A stretch of DNA of 64,000 nt, from contig JAFXUJ010000014.1 of NCBI GenBank assembly GCA_017525025.1, positions 124,001-188,000 on the forward strand, in the 5' to 3' direction. The position numbers and the translations under genes are program-made. Each line of letters opens with the position of its first letter. The first letter of the stretch is position 1. Below, in pieces: positions 50,231 through 59,403 of the stretch. The notes beneath the pieces are model-generated. The model saw nothing but the letters and a program-made list of their open reading frames with translations. It was not told the origin of the DNA and made no database searches. The stretch is from Elusimicrobiaceae bacterium. GTDB taxonomy: Bacteria > Elusimicrobiota > Elusimicrobia > Elusimicrobiales > Elusimicrobiaceae.

Positions 50231-53200
50231 ATGCTAACTTGGCTAAGTCGTATTATGATCATCGTTTTCATGTTCAACATCTTTACCCCGGAGCTTGCTT
50301 TTGCCAGACGCAACAGACGCTCCGAGCGTCGTTCTCGCATGGAACAAGCTGTTGCCGCACGCATAGAAAATACCCCCCAAAAAGGCTTTTCTTCCGCTAA
50401 AAATAGAGATGAATTAACGGAAATTTATGCCACCCTCATGACCGATTTGGCCAACACATATGATTCCCTGGAATTTACCAACGATATAGCCTTTTACAAC
50501 AAATTAGCGGAAACGGTAGAAAAAATGCATGACACTACCGAACAATATGCATTTTACCGCGACGCTTATATAAAAGTGGAAAAAGAATCCTCCAACCGTG
50601 TGCAAATCCCATACGCTCCTACATACGAACCTGCGATTGATAATACTTACTACCAACCTCATGTCAATGTGGGAAGAGTAATTGATATTGAAACCAATAT
50701 CACCGTGGAAAAATTTTTAAATCGGGTCAAGCAAAACCAACTCTCTGTGGTAGATTTAGTAGAAGAAATGGATCCTCTAACCCTTGAGGAATATGACGAT
50801 AGCGGAGAACTTAAAATTATAAGAGATCTCACGCCTTCTATAAAATCCAATGCCAGTTATTTGGTAACCGCCTATGCCGCAGAAGTTATTTTAAATACGT
50901 TAAATTCACTATCGGAAGAAGACACCAACTCCCCCGAAGTGTTGGATTTGTTGGCCCGCATACAAGCGCGTGCCATATACCGCTTAGATCATTTGCCGGA
51001 CGGCTTAAATGAAAACGCCATCATGGCACGGGGCACGTTACGCACGTTGCTAAATAGAATCTCTGTCATATACAATCAGGCCGGACGGAAAGACCCGGCC
51101 GTAAACGCGAGCGAACTGGCCAGAAATTTTTTAAATGAAGCCCGTGCGATAAAAAACGAAAAGAAGACTAAGCCCGGCACCACCAATTACGCCTTACTCA
51201 AGCTACACCTGGAATATGCGGTACGTTATTCCGTGTTAGCGAACCAATCCCAAACCCTTACGGATTTAGTGGAGTTATTTGAACAAGACCCCACCCGCCC
51301 CTTCCCGCGGGACAAATTTGAAACGGATTATGTAGAAGTACTCGGTACTATATTTTCCGGCGTGGTGGAAACAATTAAACTCTTTCCTATTGATCAAAGC
51401 ACTTTAAACGCTATGGCCGCTTGGCTCGTAACGATGGCAAACCCCAAGCAGGATATCAACACCCGCGTGTTGGCTATCAGCGCAGCCGGGTTGCTTAACA
51501 TAGATAAATCTAAATCGGCCTTTACCGCCGAAGCCAAAGAAACATTAAGTAACAAAGAAAAATTTTATAAACTGAGCGAAAAACAACGTGCTACGCTCGT
51601 ACAGTATGCCGTGGATATTTATGCTTCTCTTACCAACTCGGGCACTTACGGTATGCACTCGTACGGATTAGACAGCAAGCAAATGCAAACGTTAGCCGAC
51701 GATTTGGCTCTCTCTATTGAACGTTTATTACCTGTCTCGGGGTTGGAAGCCGTATGGTCCGGTGATCGAAATAATTTTACCCCCGCGTCCAGAACGTCCA
51801 CCATTAACAATTTTGATAAAAATCAACATATGGACCAAGCCGGAAAAACTATCCAAAAACCGATATTCCTCTACGGGAGCGATAGACGCCTGTGGCCCAT
51901 TTATTATAAGAATAACCCCAACCCCAGAAAAGTGGACGAAGAAAACAGTTGGGCTGCTTTCCGTTTCGTAGCGGAATCCGTCCTGTGGGCCATAGGTATA
52001 GGTGCCATTGTAAAAGTAGCCCGTGCGTTAAGCTTGGTACACGGTGCCATCTCCTTCTTGCCTCAAGCCATTAAAACAGCCCGGGTAGCCAAAAAAGGGC
52101 AGAAATGGAGTCGTTTTACGGCCAAATTACGCCAAGGTTGGAAATACGGTTCTAATGTAAACGCCACGTTGGCCCGCGGCGGAGCTACCGTGCAAACCGT
52201 CCGCACGGAAAAAACCGTTGTCAACGCCGCAGCAAATGCCTCCGCCAACTCCCCAGTTACCGGTCAAATCGGTAGCGCGGGCAAGACAGCCGGAAAAGCT
52301 GCTAAAACCGTTACGATAGATGCCCCGGTCTCCCGTGCCGGCACGAATTACCTCATCGGCGGGCGCGCCGGCCAAAAAGGCACTCAAGGCTTTTTTAGAC
52401 GCTTGTGGAATAAAGTAACCGGTAATACCCCGTTAGTAGACCGGTATATTGTTTCCGGCCACCGCCCGGGATTCCAATTTGCCACGGTGGAACTTGACGC
52501 GGCCCAATTGGGTTTGAGTAATGGGATCAATACTCCATTACAAAGAGCCAGATTCTACCGCGCTCTTACGCAACAAAAATTCAATTTTTCGCCACTGTCT
52601 AGAGCTGATCTGCGCCTAGTAGCCCAAGAAGAGCAACTTTTGGGCACCATGGGCCAAGCCCTTGGTTTTGACGCAACAGCCAATGCGCTTAACGCCGGCC
52701 GCTTTGACTTTTGGGCTTACAACGGAACACAATTCGAACGCGTAACCCCCAAAGAATTTTTTGACCGGGCGTTCTTCCTTAAACAAATAAAAGCCGAGCC
52801 GATACCGAACTTTTACGAAATTCTAGGGGTTGAACAAAACACTACCCTGGGCCAAGTTAAAAAGGCTTATCGGAAACTGTCTCAACAATTTCACCCGGAT
52901 GTATATAAACCGGCTATTGAGGCAAACGCCCGGGTAAATGCTGCGGAAAAAGCGTTAAAAGAGGCCACTACTCCTGTTGAAAAGAACTTCTGGAGGGCGG
53001 AACTCGAGCAGGCTGAAGCGCAGGCGCAATTAGCCGCCCAACCCTTTAAAGATATTAGCGAAGCTTACTCGTTTTTCACGGATGGGAGAATTCGTCTTAA
53101 CGGGCAAATATATTCCCGCGAGGCGTATAATGCCCGCCTGGCCCAGCAGTTAGCCAACCCAACATCCGGTCCTATATTTCTCAAACCGCAAATCCCGGTG

Positions 53201-54685
53201 TCGCCGGAAGGATACTCCTTGGCCATCACGCCCAAAGAAATATTCCCTACCGGGGTAACGGCCGGCTATGTGCCGCCCGCGCAAGTACCGCCCACTTCGC
53301 CGGCGCAAGTTTCCGGTCTGTTCCGCGGTCCTCAGCCGCAGGGGTTTAATCCCATTACGCACGGCGGCGGCCTTGGATTAAACGCTCAAAATATCTCGGG
53401 TGATTTAGGCTTACAGATGACACAACACCTTATCCGCACCAAACAAGTGCCTGAGTTGGGTATTATGCTACTCCAAAATAACCCCATGCTCCAAATGATT
53501 GGCGCTAACTTAAAGTTCTTCCTGGCCTGGGACGTGTTAGACCGCGTGTCTTATGCTTTCCAACAACCCATGATTGAAAACGCAGCAAACCGCCAAGTAC
53601 AGGCCGAGTTGGACCGCTACGGGGACCTTTATAAGCCGCAACCGGGCGCTCCCGCCAATAACGAGCCCCGCTTGGATGTATTGGAACGCATTTCCGGAAA
53701 CAGCCGCAACATCCATGCGCATGAAGGGGCTTTAATTACCTTGCCTATATTCGGCACAATGTTAGCTATGGATAAATTGCACCTGGTTAACGACGAATTA
53801 AAGACCATTCTTCGCACCAATGCGAACCGTGCGAACTTGAACCTGGCTATCAACGAACAAACCGCTACCGCGTTTGAACAAAACATGAAAGCCACCTTGG
53901 CTGACGTCGTTCAAATCCGCGAGCAATATGAACAAGCCACGCAGGAAGCCGCAGAGATGAAAGACAGTTTCCAAGGAATCTGCGACATCTTGAACAATTA
54001 TGAGCAATCGCTTAATAACGTGATAAACAGTAACGCTGATTTGGGCACACGGGCTGCGCGGTACCAACAAATCGTTGATAAGTATAACGCTATATTGGAG
54101 AAAGAAACCTTCCAACTCCAGCGTCAGCAAAATGAATTGTTGATTCAACAATTGCAGCAAGATAAAGCGAGCTTGAAATACCAAGGATTCAGCCCGGACC
54201 AGACTAAACAGGCTGAAAAAGTATATCAAAAAACTATTAACGAGCTCAAAAAAGCGGGACGCAAAACGACGTTAGACGAGTTATTGGATCTCCAACAAAA
54301 AGCCTTGGATAACGCCAAAGAGCAATTGGCGGCTATCGTGGCCCAACAACCGGCCCCTGCAAAATCACTTTCGGAAATGACGCCCAAAGAAGTAAGAAAC
54401 GCGATCCATGCCGATTGGGAATATGCCGAAGAATTGTTAGCCGCTTATGAAGCCAGCTTTCAAATCTACGGGGACCAAGCCGTGGCCGAATTTAGGCAAA
54501 CGCTCCAAACGGGTAAAACAGAAATTGAGGGCCTGTTAAAAGACTCGCGCATGAATGCACAAGAACAAGCCACCCAATACTATGATCTGGTGAACCAATT
54601 GGATATGAACCTGGCCACCTTGCTTAACAAATACGCCAGCCAACCCAATGGCGAGCTGGATGAGTTGCTCCCGTCCGCCTATTAA
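50231..54685 (+). CDS. Giant (1484 aa) signal-anchored protein with internal J-domain
   Basis: A hydrophobic N-terminus (RIMIIVFMFNIFTPELAFA) looks like a signal peptide or anchor. Residues about 40-510 are helical and solenoid-like. A hydrophobic stretch at about 580-630 is followed by an Ala/Gly/Thr linker. A J-domain starts near 855 (FYEILGVEQNTTLGQVKKAY) with HPD at 888-890. Its helix III (FKDISEAYSFFTDG) is displaced by about 45 residues of charged helix, an unusual insertion. A Pro-rich region (about 1000-1045) and a long coiled-coil tail (about 1220-1480) follow. The J-domain implies a DnaK partner, which conflicts with export unless the N-terminus is only an anchor. No full-length family is recognised. 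GGAG ribosome site. Confidence 0.8.
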   Translation: MLTWLSRIMIIVFMFNIFTPELAFARRNRRSERRSRMEQAVAARIENTPQKGFSSAKNRDELTEIYATLMTDLANTYDSLEFTNDIAFYNKLAETVEKMHDTTEQYAFYRDAYIKVEKESSNRVQIPYAPTYEPAIDNTYYQPHVNVGRVIDIETNITVEKFLNRVKQNQLSVVDLVEEMDPLTLEEYDDSGELKIIRDLTPSIKSNASYLVTAYAAEVILNTLNSLSEEDTNSPEVLDLLARIQARAIYRLDHLPDGLNENAIMARGTLRTLLNRISVIYNQAGRKDPAVNASELARNFLNEARAIKNEKKTKPGTTNYALLKLHLEYAVRYSVLANQSQTLTDLVELFEQDPTRPFPRDKFETDYVEVLGTIFSGVVETIKLFPIDQSTLNAMAAWLVTMANPKQDINTRVLAISAAGLLNIDKSKSAFTAEAKETLSNKEKFYKLSEKQRATLVQYAVDIYASLTNSGTYGMHSYGLDSKQMQTLADDLALSIERLLPVSGLEAVWSGDRNNFTPASRTSTINNFDKNQHMDQAGKTIQKPIFLYGSDRRLWPIYYKNNPNPRKVDEENSWAAFRFVAESVLWAIGIGAIVKVARALSLVHGAISFLPQAIKTARVAKKGQKWSRFTAKLRQGWKYGSNVNATLARGGATVQTVRTEKTVVNAAANASANSPVTGQIGSAGKTAGKAAKTVTIDAPVSRAGTNYLIGGRAGQKGTQGFFRRLWNKVTGNTPLVDRYIVSGHRPGFQFATVELDAAQLGLSNGINTPLQRARFYRALTQQKFNFSPLSRADLRLVAQEEQLLGTMGQALGFDATANALNAGRFDFWAYNGTQFERVTPKEFFDRAFFLKQIKAEPIPNFYEILGVEQNTTLGQVKKAYRKLSQQFHPDVYKPAIEANARVNAAEKALKEATTPVEKNFWRAELEQAEAQAQLAAQPFKDISEAYSFFTDGRIRLNGQIYSREAYNARLAQQLANPTSGPIFLKPQIPVSPEGYSLAITPKEIFPTGVTAGYVPPAQVPPTSPAQVSGLFRGPQPQGFNPITHGGGLGLNAQNISGDLGLQMTQHLIRTKQVPELGIMLLQNNPMLQMIGANLKFFLAWDVLDRVSYAFQQPMIENAANRQVQAELDRYGDLYKPQPGAPANNEPRLDVLERISGNSRNIHAHEGALITLPIFGTMLAMDKLHLVNDELKTILRTNANRANLNLAINEQTATAFEQNMKATLADVVQIREQYEQATQEAAEMKDSFQGICDILNNYEQSLNNVINSNADLGTRAARYQQIVDKYNAILEKETFQLQRQQNELLIQQLQQDKASLKYQGFSPDQTKQAEKVYQKTINELKKAGRKTTLDELLDLQQKALDNAKEQLAAIVAQQPAPAKSLSEMTPKEVRNAIHADWEYAEELLAAYEASFQIYGDQAVAEFRQTLQTGKTEIEGLLKDSRMNAQEQATQYYDLVNQLDMNLATLLNKYASQPNGELDELLPSAY

Positions 54686-54698
54686 TTCTAAGTGAAAC

Positions 54699-54733
54699 AA
54701 AAACGGCCCCGCAATCCAAGCGGGGCCGTTTTT
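54699..54733. terminator. Bidirectional terminator between convergent genes
   Basis: AAAAACGGCCCCGC, 7-nt loop, GCGGGGCCGTTTTT: a 14-bp stem with T-runs both ways. Confidence 0.92.
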
Positions 54734-54745
54734 AGTGTATCCGTT

Positions 54746-55600
54746 TTAGTGTAAACCGCATTTACATACGTGTTCTTTTTCAAAGGCTTGCAAACTTTGT
54801 TTTTCAAGCGGCTTATATTCGCTCGTGCGGCGGATAAGTTCATCAAAATCAATCGTGCGGGCGGGGAACATGGGTCCTTCCACGCAAGCAAAACGCACTT
54901 TACCTTCCACTGTTACACGGCAACAACCGCACATACCGGTACCGTCCAGCATAATCGGATTTAAGCTGGCGTAAGGCGTCATGCCCAGTTTATCCATCAG
55001 CCGTGCGGTAAATTTCATCATAGGGATCGGACCGATAATAAAACCAACGTTTATCTTTTCCCCACCGTTGTGCAATTGTTCAATAGCGTCCGTTACCATC
55101 CCCTTTAAACCATAAGAACCATCGTCCGTGGCGCAAACGGTTTTATCACATAAGGCCGTCATTTCTTTTTCCAAAATAAGCAATTCTTTGGTGCGGGCTC
55201 CCAACACCGCAATCACACGGTTGCCGGCTTCCTTGAGTGCGCGGGCAATCGGGTACACTTCCGCAATTCCCACGCCACCGCCTACAACAGCTACCGTGCC
55301 GCATTCCTTAATTTCCACCGGTGTTCCCAGCGGCCCGGCCACGTTCAAGAATTTATCTCCCTGATTTAAGGAATTGAATAAAGAAGTAGATTTGCCGATG
55401 GATTGAATAATAACCGTAATAGTGCCTTCTTCCTTATCCCAATCTACCAGCGTAACCGGCACCCGTTCTCCCCCTTCCCGCCCGCGCAAAATAACAAATT
55501 GTCCCGCACGGGCCGACCGGGCGATTAACGGTTTATAAATCACAAATTTTACAACGGCACTGTTGAGAATTTGCTTAGTTAAAATTGTATTTTCTTCCAT
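54746..55600 (-). CDS. nfnA: NfnA-type ferredoxin:NADP+ oxidoreductase subunit alpha (SudB/PyrK-like)
   Basis: 284 aa. An FAD domain (about 1-100, SARAGQFVILRGREGGERVP, then VTLVDW) is followed by an NAD(P)-binding domain (GTVAVVGGGVGIAEVYPIAR) and a C-terminal [2Fe-2S] site (GTGMCGCCRVTVEGK plus FACVEGP). With the adjacent larger subunit it resembles the NfnAB/SudAB pair, which couples NADH, NADPH and ferredoxin by electron bifurcation; a sulfide dehydrogenase role is the alternative. It starts 1 nt after the nfnB stop, so the two are coupled. Confidence 0.9.
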   Translation of the reverse strand: MEENTILTKQILNSAVVKFVIYKPLIARSARAGQFVILRGREGGERVPVTLVDWDKEEGTITVIIQSIGKSTSLFNSLNQGDKFLNVAGPLGTPVEIKECGTVAVVGGGVGIAEVYPIARALKEAGNRVIAVLGARTKELLILEKEMTALCDKTVCATDDGSYGLKGMVTDAIEQLHNGGEKINVGFIIGPIPMMKFTARLMDKLGMTPYASLNPIMLDGTGMCGCCRVTVEGKVRFACVEGPMFPARTIDFDELIRRTSEYKPLEKQSLQAFEKEHVCKCGLH

Positions 55601-55601
55601 G

Positions 55602-56993
55602 TTATTTACCCTCTTTTAAATAGGCGTTAATACGGTGCGCAGCTTCAATACCGTCTTTCATAGCTAAAAGTACGGTCGCCCCGCCACGGATAATATCCCC
55701 ACCGGCATAAACCCCCGGCAAAGAAGTTTTCCCTTGTTCGTCCAGTTCCAACACCCCGCGCTCGGTGGTTTTAAGCTCCGGGGTGGTTTTGGCAATAATC
55801 GGGTTCGGCCGTTGGCCGATAGCTACTATAATGGTATCGGCCGGGAGCACAAAGTCTGAGCCGGGTATTTCTACCGGGCGCCGACGGCCTTTAGCATCCG
55901 GAGTGCCTAGTTCGTTGCGGGTGCATTTAATCCCTTTTACACGGCCCGATTCATCTTGTAAGATTTCTTTAGGCGTAATGAGATAATCAAAAGCCACGCC
56001 TTCTTCCTTTGCGTGGGCCACCTCAGCCGCACGGGCGGGCATCTCGGCAGCACTGCGGCGATAAGCTACCGTTACGCTCTGCGGCCCTAAACGCATGGCG
56101 CAACGTGCCGCATCCATGGCACTGTTTCCACCGCCGAATACCACCACGTGTTTACCGATTTGGATAGGCGTATCGGTCTGTGGAAATTTGTAGGCTTGCA
56201 TTAAATTGACACGCGTTAAAAATTCGTTGGCACTATACACCCCAACAGCACTTTCACCGGGAATACCTAATAGCGTAGGAAGTCCGGCTCCGCTGCCGAT
56301 GTAAACCGCATCAAAATCTTTTAGTAAGTCTGCCACTTTTTCTGTGGCCCCAATCAGTACATCCGTTTTAAATGTAACACCCATGGATTTAACGGTCTCT
56401 ATTTCCCGATCAATGACTTCGCGCGGCAAGCGGAAGGAAGGAATCCCGTAGCGTAGCACACCGCCAAACGCGTGTAAGGCTTCAAAAACAGTTACCGTAT
56501 GCCCGGCACGCGCAAGCTCGGCCGCCGCCGCAATGGATGACGGGCCGGAACCAATACACGCCACTTTTTTACCCGTGGCTGAAGCACAAACAGGAGGCTG
56601 CAACAACCCCTCTTTACGGGCTGTATCCGCTGTATACCTCTCCAACATACCGATATTAACCGCCCCGAATTTTTCCCGTAGCACGCAATTGCCTTCGCAA
56701 TGTTTTTCTTGCGGGCAGACACGGCCGCAAATAGCAGGAAGCAAGCTGGTTTCCATAATTTTAGCTACCGCTTGCCCCACCTTTCCCTCTTTTAACAGGG
56801 CAATAAACGCCGGGATTTGTACCCCGACAGGGCAATTGGCCTGGCAACGCGGATTCTTGCAATTTAAACAGCGTTCCGCTTCGGCCAAGGCTTCTTCCTG
56901 GGTGAAAATCTGGGCGACTTCTTCAAAATTCTTTTTACGAATTTGCGGGTCTAATTGTTTCCCGTTTTGTCTGGGAGCAGACGGATTAGGCAT
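55602..56993 (-). CDS. nfnB: NfnB-type subunit (glutamate synthase small-chain homologue)
   Basis: 463 aa. An N-terminal iron-sulfur domain has two four-Cys groups (CLNCKNPRCQANCPVG and CGRVCPQEKHCEGNCV), then an FAD-binding Rossmann fold (VACIGSGPSSIAAAAELARA) and an NADPH-binding fold (HVVVFGGGNSAMDAARCAMR), ending with AGGDIIRGGATVLLAMKDG. ATG 56993 has GAGGTG 4 nt upstream and is preferred over the GTG 12 nt before it. Glutamate synthase small subunits look alike, but no large subunit is present and the pairing with nfnA favours Nfn. Confidence 0.9.
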   Translation of the reverse strand: MPNPSAPRQNGKQLDPQIRKKNFEEVAQIFTQEEALAEAERCLNCKNPRCQANCPVGVQIPAFIALLKEGKVGQAVAKIMETSLLPAICGRVCPQEKHCEGNCVLREKFGAVNIGMLERYTADTARKEGLLQPPVCASATGKKVACIGSGPSSIAAAAELARAGHTVTVFEALHAFGGVLRYGIPSFRLPREVIDREIETVKSMGVTFKTDVLIGATEKVADLLKDFDAVYIGSGAGLPTLLGIPGESAVGVYSANEFLTRVNLMQAYKFPQTDTPIQIGKHVVVFGGGNSAMDAARCAMRLGPQSVTVAYRRSAAEMPARAAEVAHAKEEGVAFDYLITPKEILQDESGRVKGIKCTRNELGTPDAKGRRRPVEIPGSDFVLPADTIIVAIGQRPNPIIAKTTPELKTTERGVLELDEQGKTSLPGVYAGGDIIRGGATVLLAMKDGIEAAHRINAYLKEGK

Positions 56994-57062
56994 AAAGCAC
57001 CTCACAACAAAGTGAAATAATAATAAAACGAATAAAACAACCCTTTTTTTTCGGGTTATTTG

Positions 57063-57090
57063 TTGTACAATATCTATATAACATTATACC
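57063..57090 (+). promoter_or_regulatory. Promoter of the YtxH-like gene
   Basis: TTGTAC, 16-nt spacer, TATACC, then AAGGAGGGG as a strong ribosome site before ATG 57111. Confidence 0.6.
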
Positions 57091-57110
57091 AAAGCTAAGG
57101 AGGGGTACGT

Positions 57111-57419
57111 ATGTGCAATAGAAATGCCGAAACAGGACTTGCAGCCTTTTTACTGGGTGCCGTAACCGGGATTGCCTTGGGCGTGTTGTTTGCGCCGGCC
57201 AAAGGAGAAACCACCCGCCGCAAACTAAAACGCTGGGCCAATGATACGTATGAAGAACAGAAAGATTTTGTCTTGGAACACGCCGAAGATGCCAAGAAAA
57301 AATTTTTAGAACATGCGGAAAACGCCCGTGAAAAATTCACCGAAGGCAAAGACAAACTCGTGAAAGAATTTAACAAACGCAAAGACGAAGTGGTTGCTAA
57401 ATTTAGAAAAGAAGACTAA
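57111..57419 (+). CDS. YtxH-domain protein
   Basis: 102 aa. A glycine-rich N-terminal membrane helix (LAAFLLGAVTGIALGVLFAP) followed by KGETTRRKLKRWA is the YtxH signature, then a highly charged helix (about 45-100) that may form a coiled coil. The family is linked with general stress in Gram-positive bacteria; its role here is unknown. A strong ribosome site (GGAGGGG) suggests high expression. Single-gene unit with terminator. Confidence 0.85.
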   Translation: MCNRNAETGLAAFLLGAVTGIALGVLFAPAKGETTRRKLKRWANDTYEEQKDFVLEHAEDAKKKFLEHAENAREKFTEGKDKLVKEFNKRKDEVVAKFRKED

Positions 57420-57435
57420 TCAAATTCGCGTGTTT

Positions 57436-57465
57436 AAAAATCCCGCTTTTCAAAGCGGGATTTTT
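57436..57465. terminator. Bidirectional terminator between convergent genes
   Basis: AAAAATCCCGC with its complement around a short A/T-rich loop, T-runs on both strands; it also covers the stop of the minus-strand GH3-like gene. Confidence 0.85.
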
Positions 57466-58423
57466 AATGTACTAAAGTTTTAGCAAAAGCATGTTGAGCC
57501 GTGGTAAATATATTTTGTATAGGCTCCGGCTTTGGCCCCGAAGAAACTTTACTAATAAACATTTCGTGATTGGAAATAGACTGGATGACCTCGTCTATTA
57601 AAAATCCCCGGTGGTTTACTTCCCGTTCCACCGCCTCTATAACGCCCCAAGCGTTTTTAGGTGCTAAAATATTTTCTACTCCGGCATGTAACATTTTGAT
57701 AGCACTGGCTTCTTCGTAGCGTAAATGTCCCTTCCACAAAGGAAAGCTTACCACGCAACCCTTGTAATTAAGCCGCTTTTTTAATAGCCCTTTCAGCACT
57801 TTGTCGGAAAGCATGGCTTGGGTTTCATCTATACTGGGGAAAATCATATCGGAAGGCATCAGCGCGTCTGCGCGGCGGAAAAGATGTTTGTAAGGTACAA
57901 ATTCGGCATCTTCCATTTGCGGAAGCGTTTTTAACACGCCCGAAACGCCCGGGAAATACTTAATACAATTGAGCGCGCCGGCATTGGAAAGGCCCGCCAA
58001 CATATCCCCGGCTAAACGGGCTACCAGCAGCGGTTCATCTCCAAACGCGGGAGAGGCATACCCCAAATCCACCACCGGAGCCAATAACCAATCTACTCCG
58101 GCCGCACGCGCCATGCGTCCCATTAAATTTCCTTTACGATAGGCCACATCTTGCGAAGAAGTAAGCGAAGAAATTTCAGCATTGTTGGGCAGAGGTGCGG
58201 CATCTGTAATTACTTCGGATAAATTATCTTTGATATCCGCGCAAAAAAGCAGTTTTCCGTAGGGAGATACCTCGTTCATACGCTGGGTAAAATCCAGCGT
58301 CTGGGCAGCCGTTCCCCCATATACACAAAAGCCCCCCACTCCGCGGCGGGCTAATTCCTTCGCTTCCGCGACATCACTTTTACCAAACCAAAATCCGGGA
58401 AACACAATCCGGGCGGGATTCAT
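57464..58423 (-). CDS. GH3-like protein lacking the catalytic residues
   Basis: 319 aa. The (beta/alpha)8 fold of GH3/NagZ is recognisable: GFWFGKSDVAEAKELARRGV, MGRMARAAGVDWLLAPVVDL with D119, and LSDKVLKGLLKKRLNYKGCV. The KHFPGHGD site of NagZ is IKYFPGVSG here (154-162), so the loop His and Asp are gone. The nucleophile motif SDDL is replaced by SFPLW (226-230). It is therefore probably a non-enzymatic homologue. No signal peptide is visible. It follows the alpha/beta hydrolase gene by 13 nt, with an AAGGAA ribosome site. Confidence 0.8.
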   Translation of the reverse strand: MNPARIVFPGFWFGKSDVAEAKELARRGVGGFCVYGGTAAQTLDFTQRMNEVSPYGKLLFCADIKDNLSEVITDAAPLPNNAEISSLTSSQDVAYRKGNLMGRMARAAGVDWLLAPVVDLGYASPAFGDEPLLVARLAGDMLAGLSNAGALNCIKYFPGVSGVLKTLPQMEDAEFVPYKHLFRRADALMPSDMIFPSIDETQAMLSDKVLKGLLKKRLNYKGCVVSFPLWKGHLRYEEASAIKMLHAGVENILAPKNAWGVIEAVEREVNHRGFLIDEVIQSISNHEMFISKVSSGPKPEPIQNIFTTAQHAFAKTLVH

Positions 58424-58436
58424 ATTTTATTCCTTA

Positions 58437-59300
58437 CTATTCCAAAACTGAAGGTATTAACGATTCTTCCGTATCCGAAGGAGCCACCCATACTCCATCT
58501 GTTTGAATGGTGTGATCTAAACCGCTTTGACCATTTCCCCGGTCAGGCATTACTTCGGGCCGTTGCGGAGTTTTAAGCCATTGAATAACAGACGGAACAA
58601 GGTATTGATTTAACATCTCATGGGAGGTTTTATCGTAAGCCGTCAAAAAGGTAACTTTTCCGTTTTCGGTTCCGGTCGTTAAATAGGCAACATTGCGAAT
58701 CACGCTGGCTTCCAAAAACAATTTTTTGTCAGCAGCACCGGCTGCAATCAGTACCGATCCTTTGTAAAGCCGCAAAGCGGGAATGGTTAACACATCGCGC
58801 ACATTGGCCGACGGGCTGATTAAGGCAAGTAGAGCCACATTGGGCCAAAAAGTTACACTCTTCGCCGCCACATTGGCCCCCAGTCCGGCACCCAGGATAC
58901 AAGTTTGGTCCGCCGTAACATGTTGCTGTTGTAAAAATTCCATGGCCGCGTCCACATCGCGCGTCATCTTATTAAATTGATTATCTACTCCTTCCCGGGC
59001 GAAGGTGGTGGCTGCACTCACGTTCGTACTTTTACCATAACCGCGCAAGTCCAAGGCCAAATAACCAAACCCTTCGTGCGCCAAAGCGGTACGCAAAGCG
59101 GAAAAAGCTTCTTTGCTCTTGGCTAAATCATGTAATAAAATAACCGTGCGGCGGTCTTCTTTAGCAGGGCTGTACACCGCAGACAACGTCCAACCGTCAC
59201 GGGTGGATAATGAAACCGCCCGCTCTGCCGCGCAAAGGGGCCCGTTGCCAAACATTAAAGCAAAAATGAAAATTATTGAAACAAAAGAAAAACGCTTCAT
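58437..59300 (-). CDS. Exported alpha/beta-hydrolase-fold protein without nucleophile Ser
   Basis: 287 aa with a signal peptide (IIFIFALMFGNGPLCAA, cut near 25). The fold is clear: TVILLHDLAKSKEAF (oxyanion region), YLALDLRGYGKS, acid D191 in GAADKK, and H227 in KTSHEML. The nucleophile elbow, normally GxSxG, reads GAGLG (137-141), so Ser139 is Gly. It may be a pseudo-enzyme or binding protein. ATG 59300 is chosen over the TTG five codons upstream because TATAAT overlaps that TTG region. The mRNA appears leaderless. Confidence 0.82.
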   Translation of the reverse strand: MKRFSFVSIIFIFALMFGNGPLCAAERAVSLSTRDGWTLSAVYSPAKEDRRTVILLHDLAKSKEAFSALRTALAHEGFGYLALDLRGYGKSTNVSAATTFAREGVDNQFNKMTRDVDAAMEFLQQQHVTADQTCILGAGLGANVAAKSVTFWPNVALLALISPSANVRDVLTIPALRLYKGSVLIAAGAADKKLFLEASVIRNVAYLTTGTENGKVTFLTAYDKTSHEMLNQYLVPSVIQWLKTPQRPEVMPDRGNGQSGLDHTIQTDGVWVAPSDTEESLIPSVLE

Positions 59301-59306
59301 GTAAAC

Positions 59307-59312
59307 ATTATA
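59307..59312 (-). promoter_or_regulatory. -10 giving a leaderless hydrolase mRNA
   Basis: Perfect TATAAT on the minus strand, then GTTTAC, then ATG 59300. No ribosome site, no clear -35. Confidence 0.55.
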
Positions 59313-59355
59313 CAATAAAAATATCTGTATCTATTTTGCGTACGCGAAGCATTTT

Positions 59356-59386
59356 TTGCATACGGTCAAACAGAATTAAGTATAAT
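59356..59386 (+). promoter_or_regulatory. Possible promoter of the Gfo/Idh-lpxB operon
   Basis: TATAAT at 59381 with TTGCAT 19 nt upstream; AAGAGAG acts as ribosome site in a short leader. Confidence 0.45.
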
Positions 59387-59403
59387 AAAAAAAGAGAGTT
59401 TTT

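Noticed and set aside
55602-56993. Glutamate synthase small subunit
   Set aside because: No large subunit is present, and the adjacent FAD/[2Fe-2S] subunit indicates the Nfn/Sud pair.
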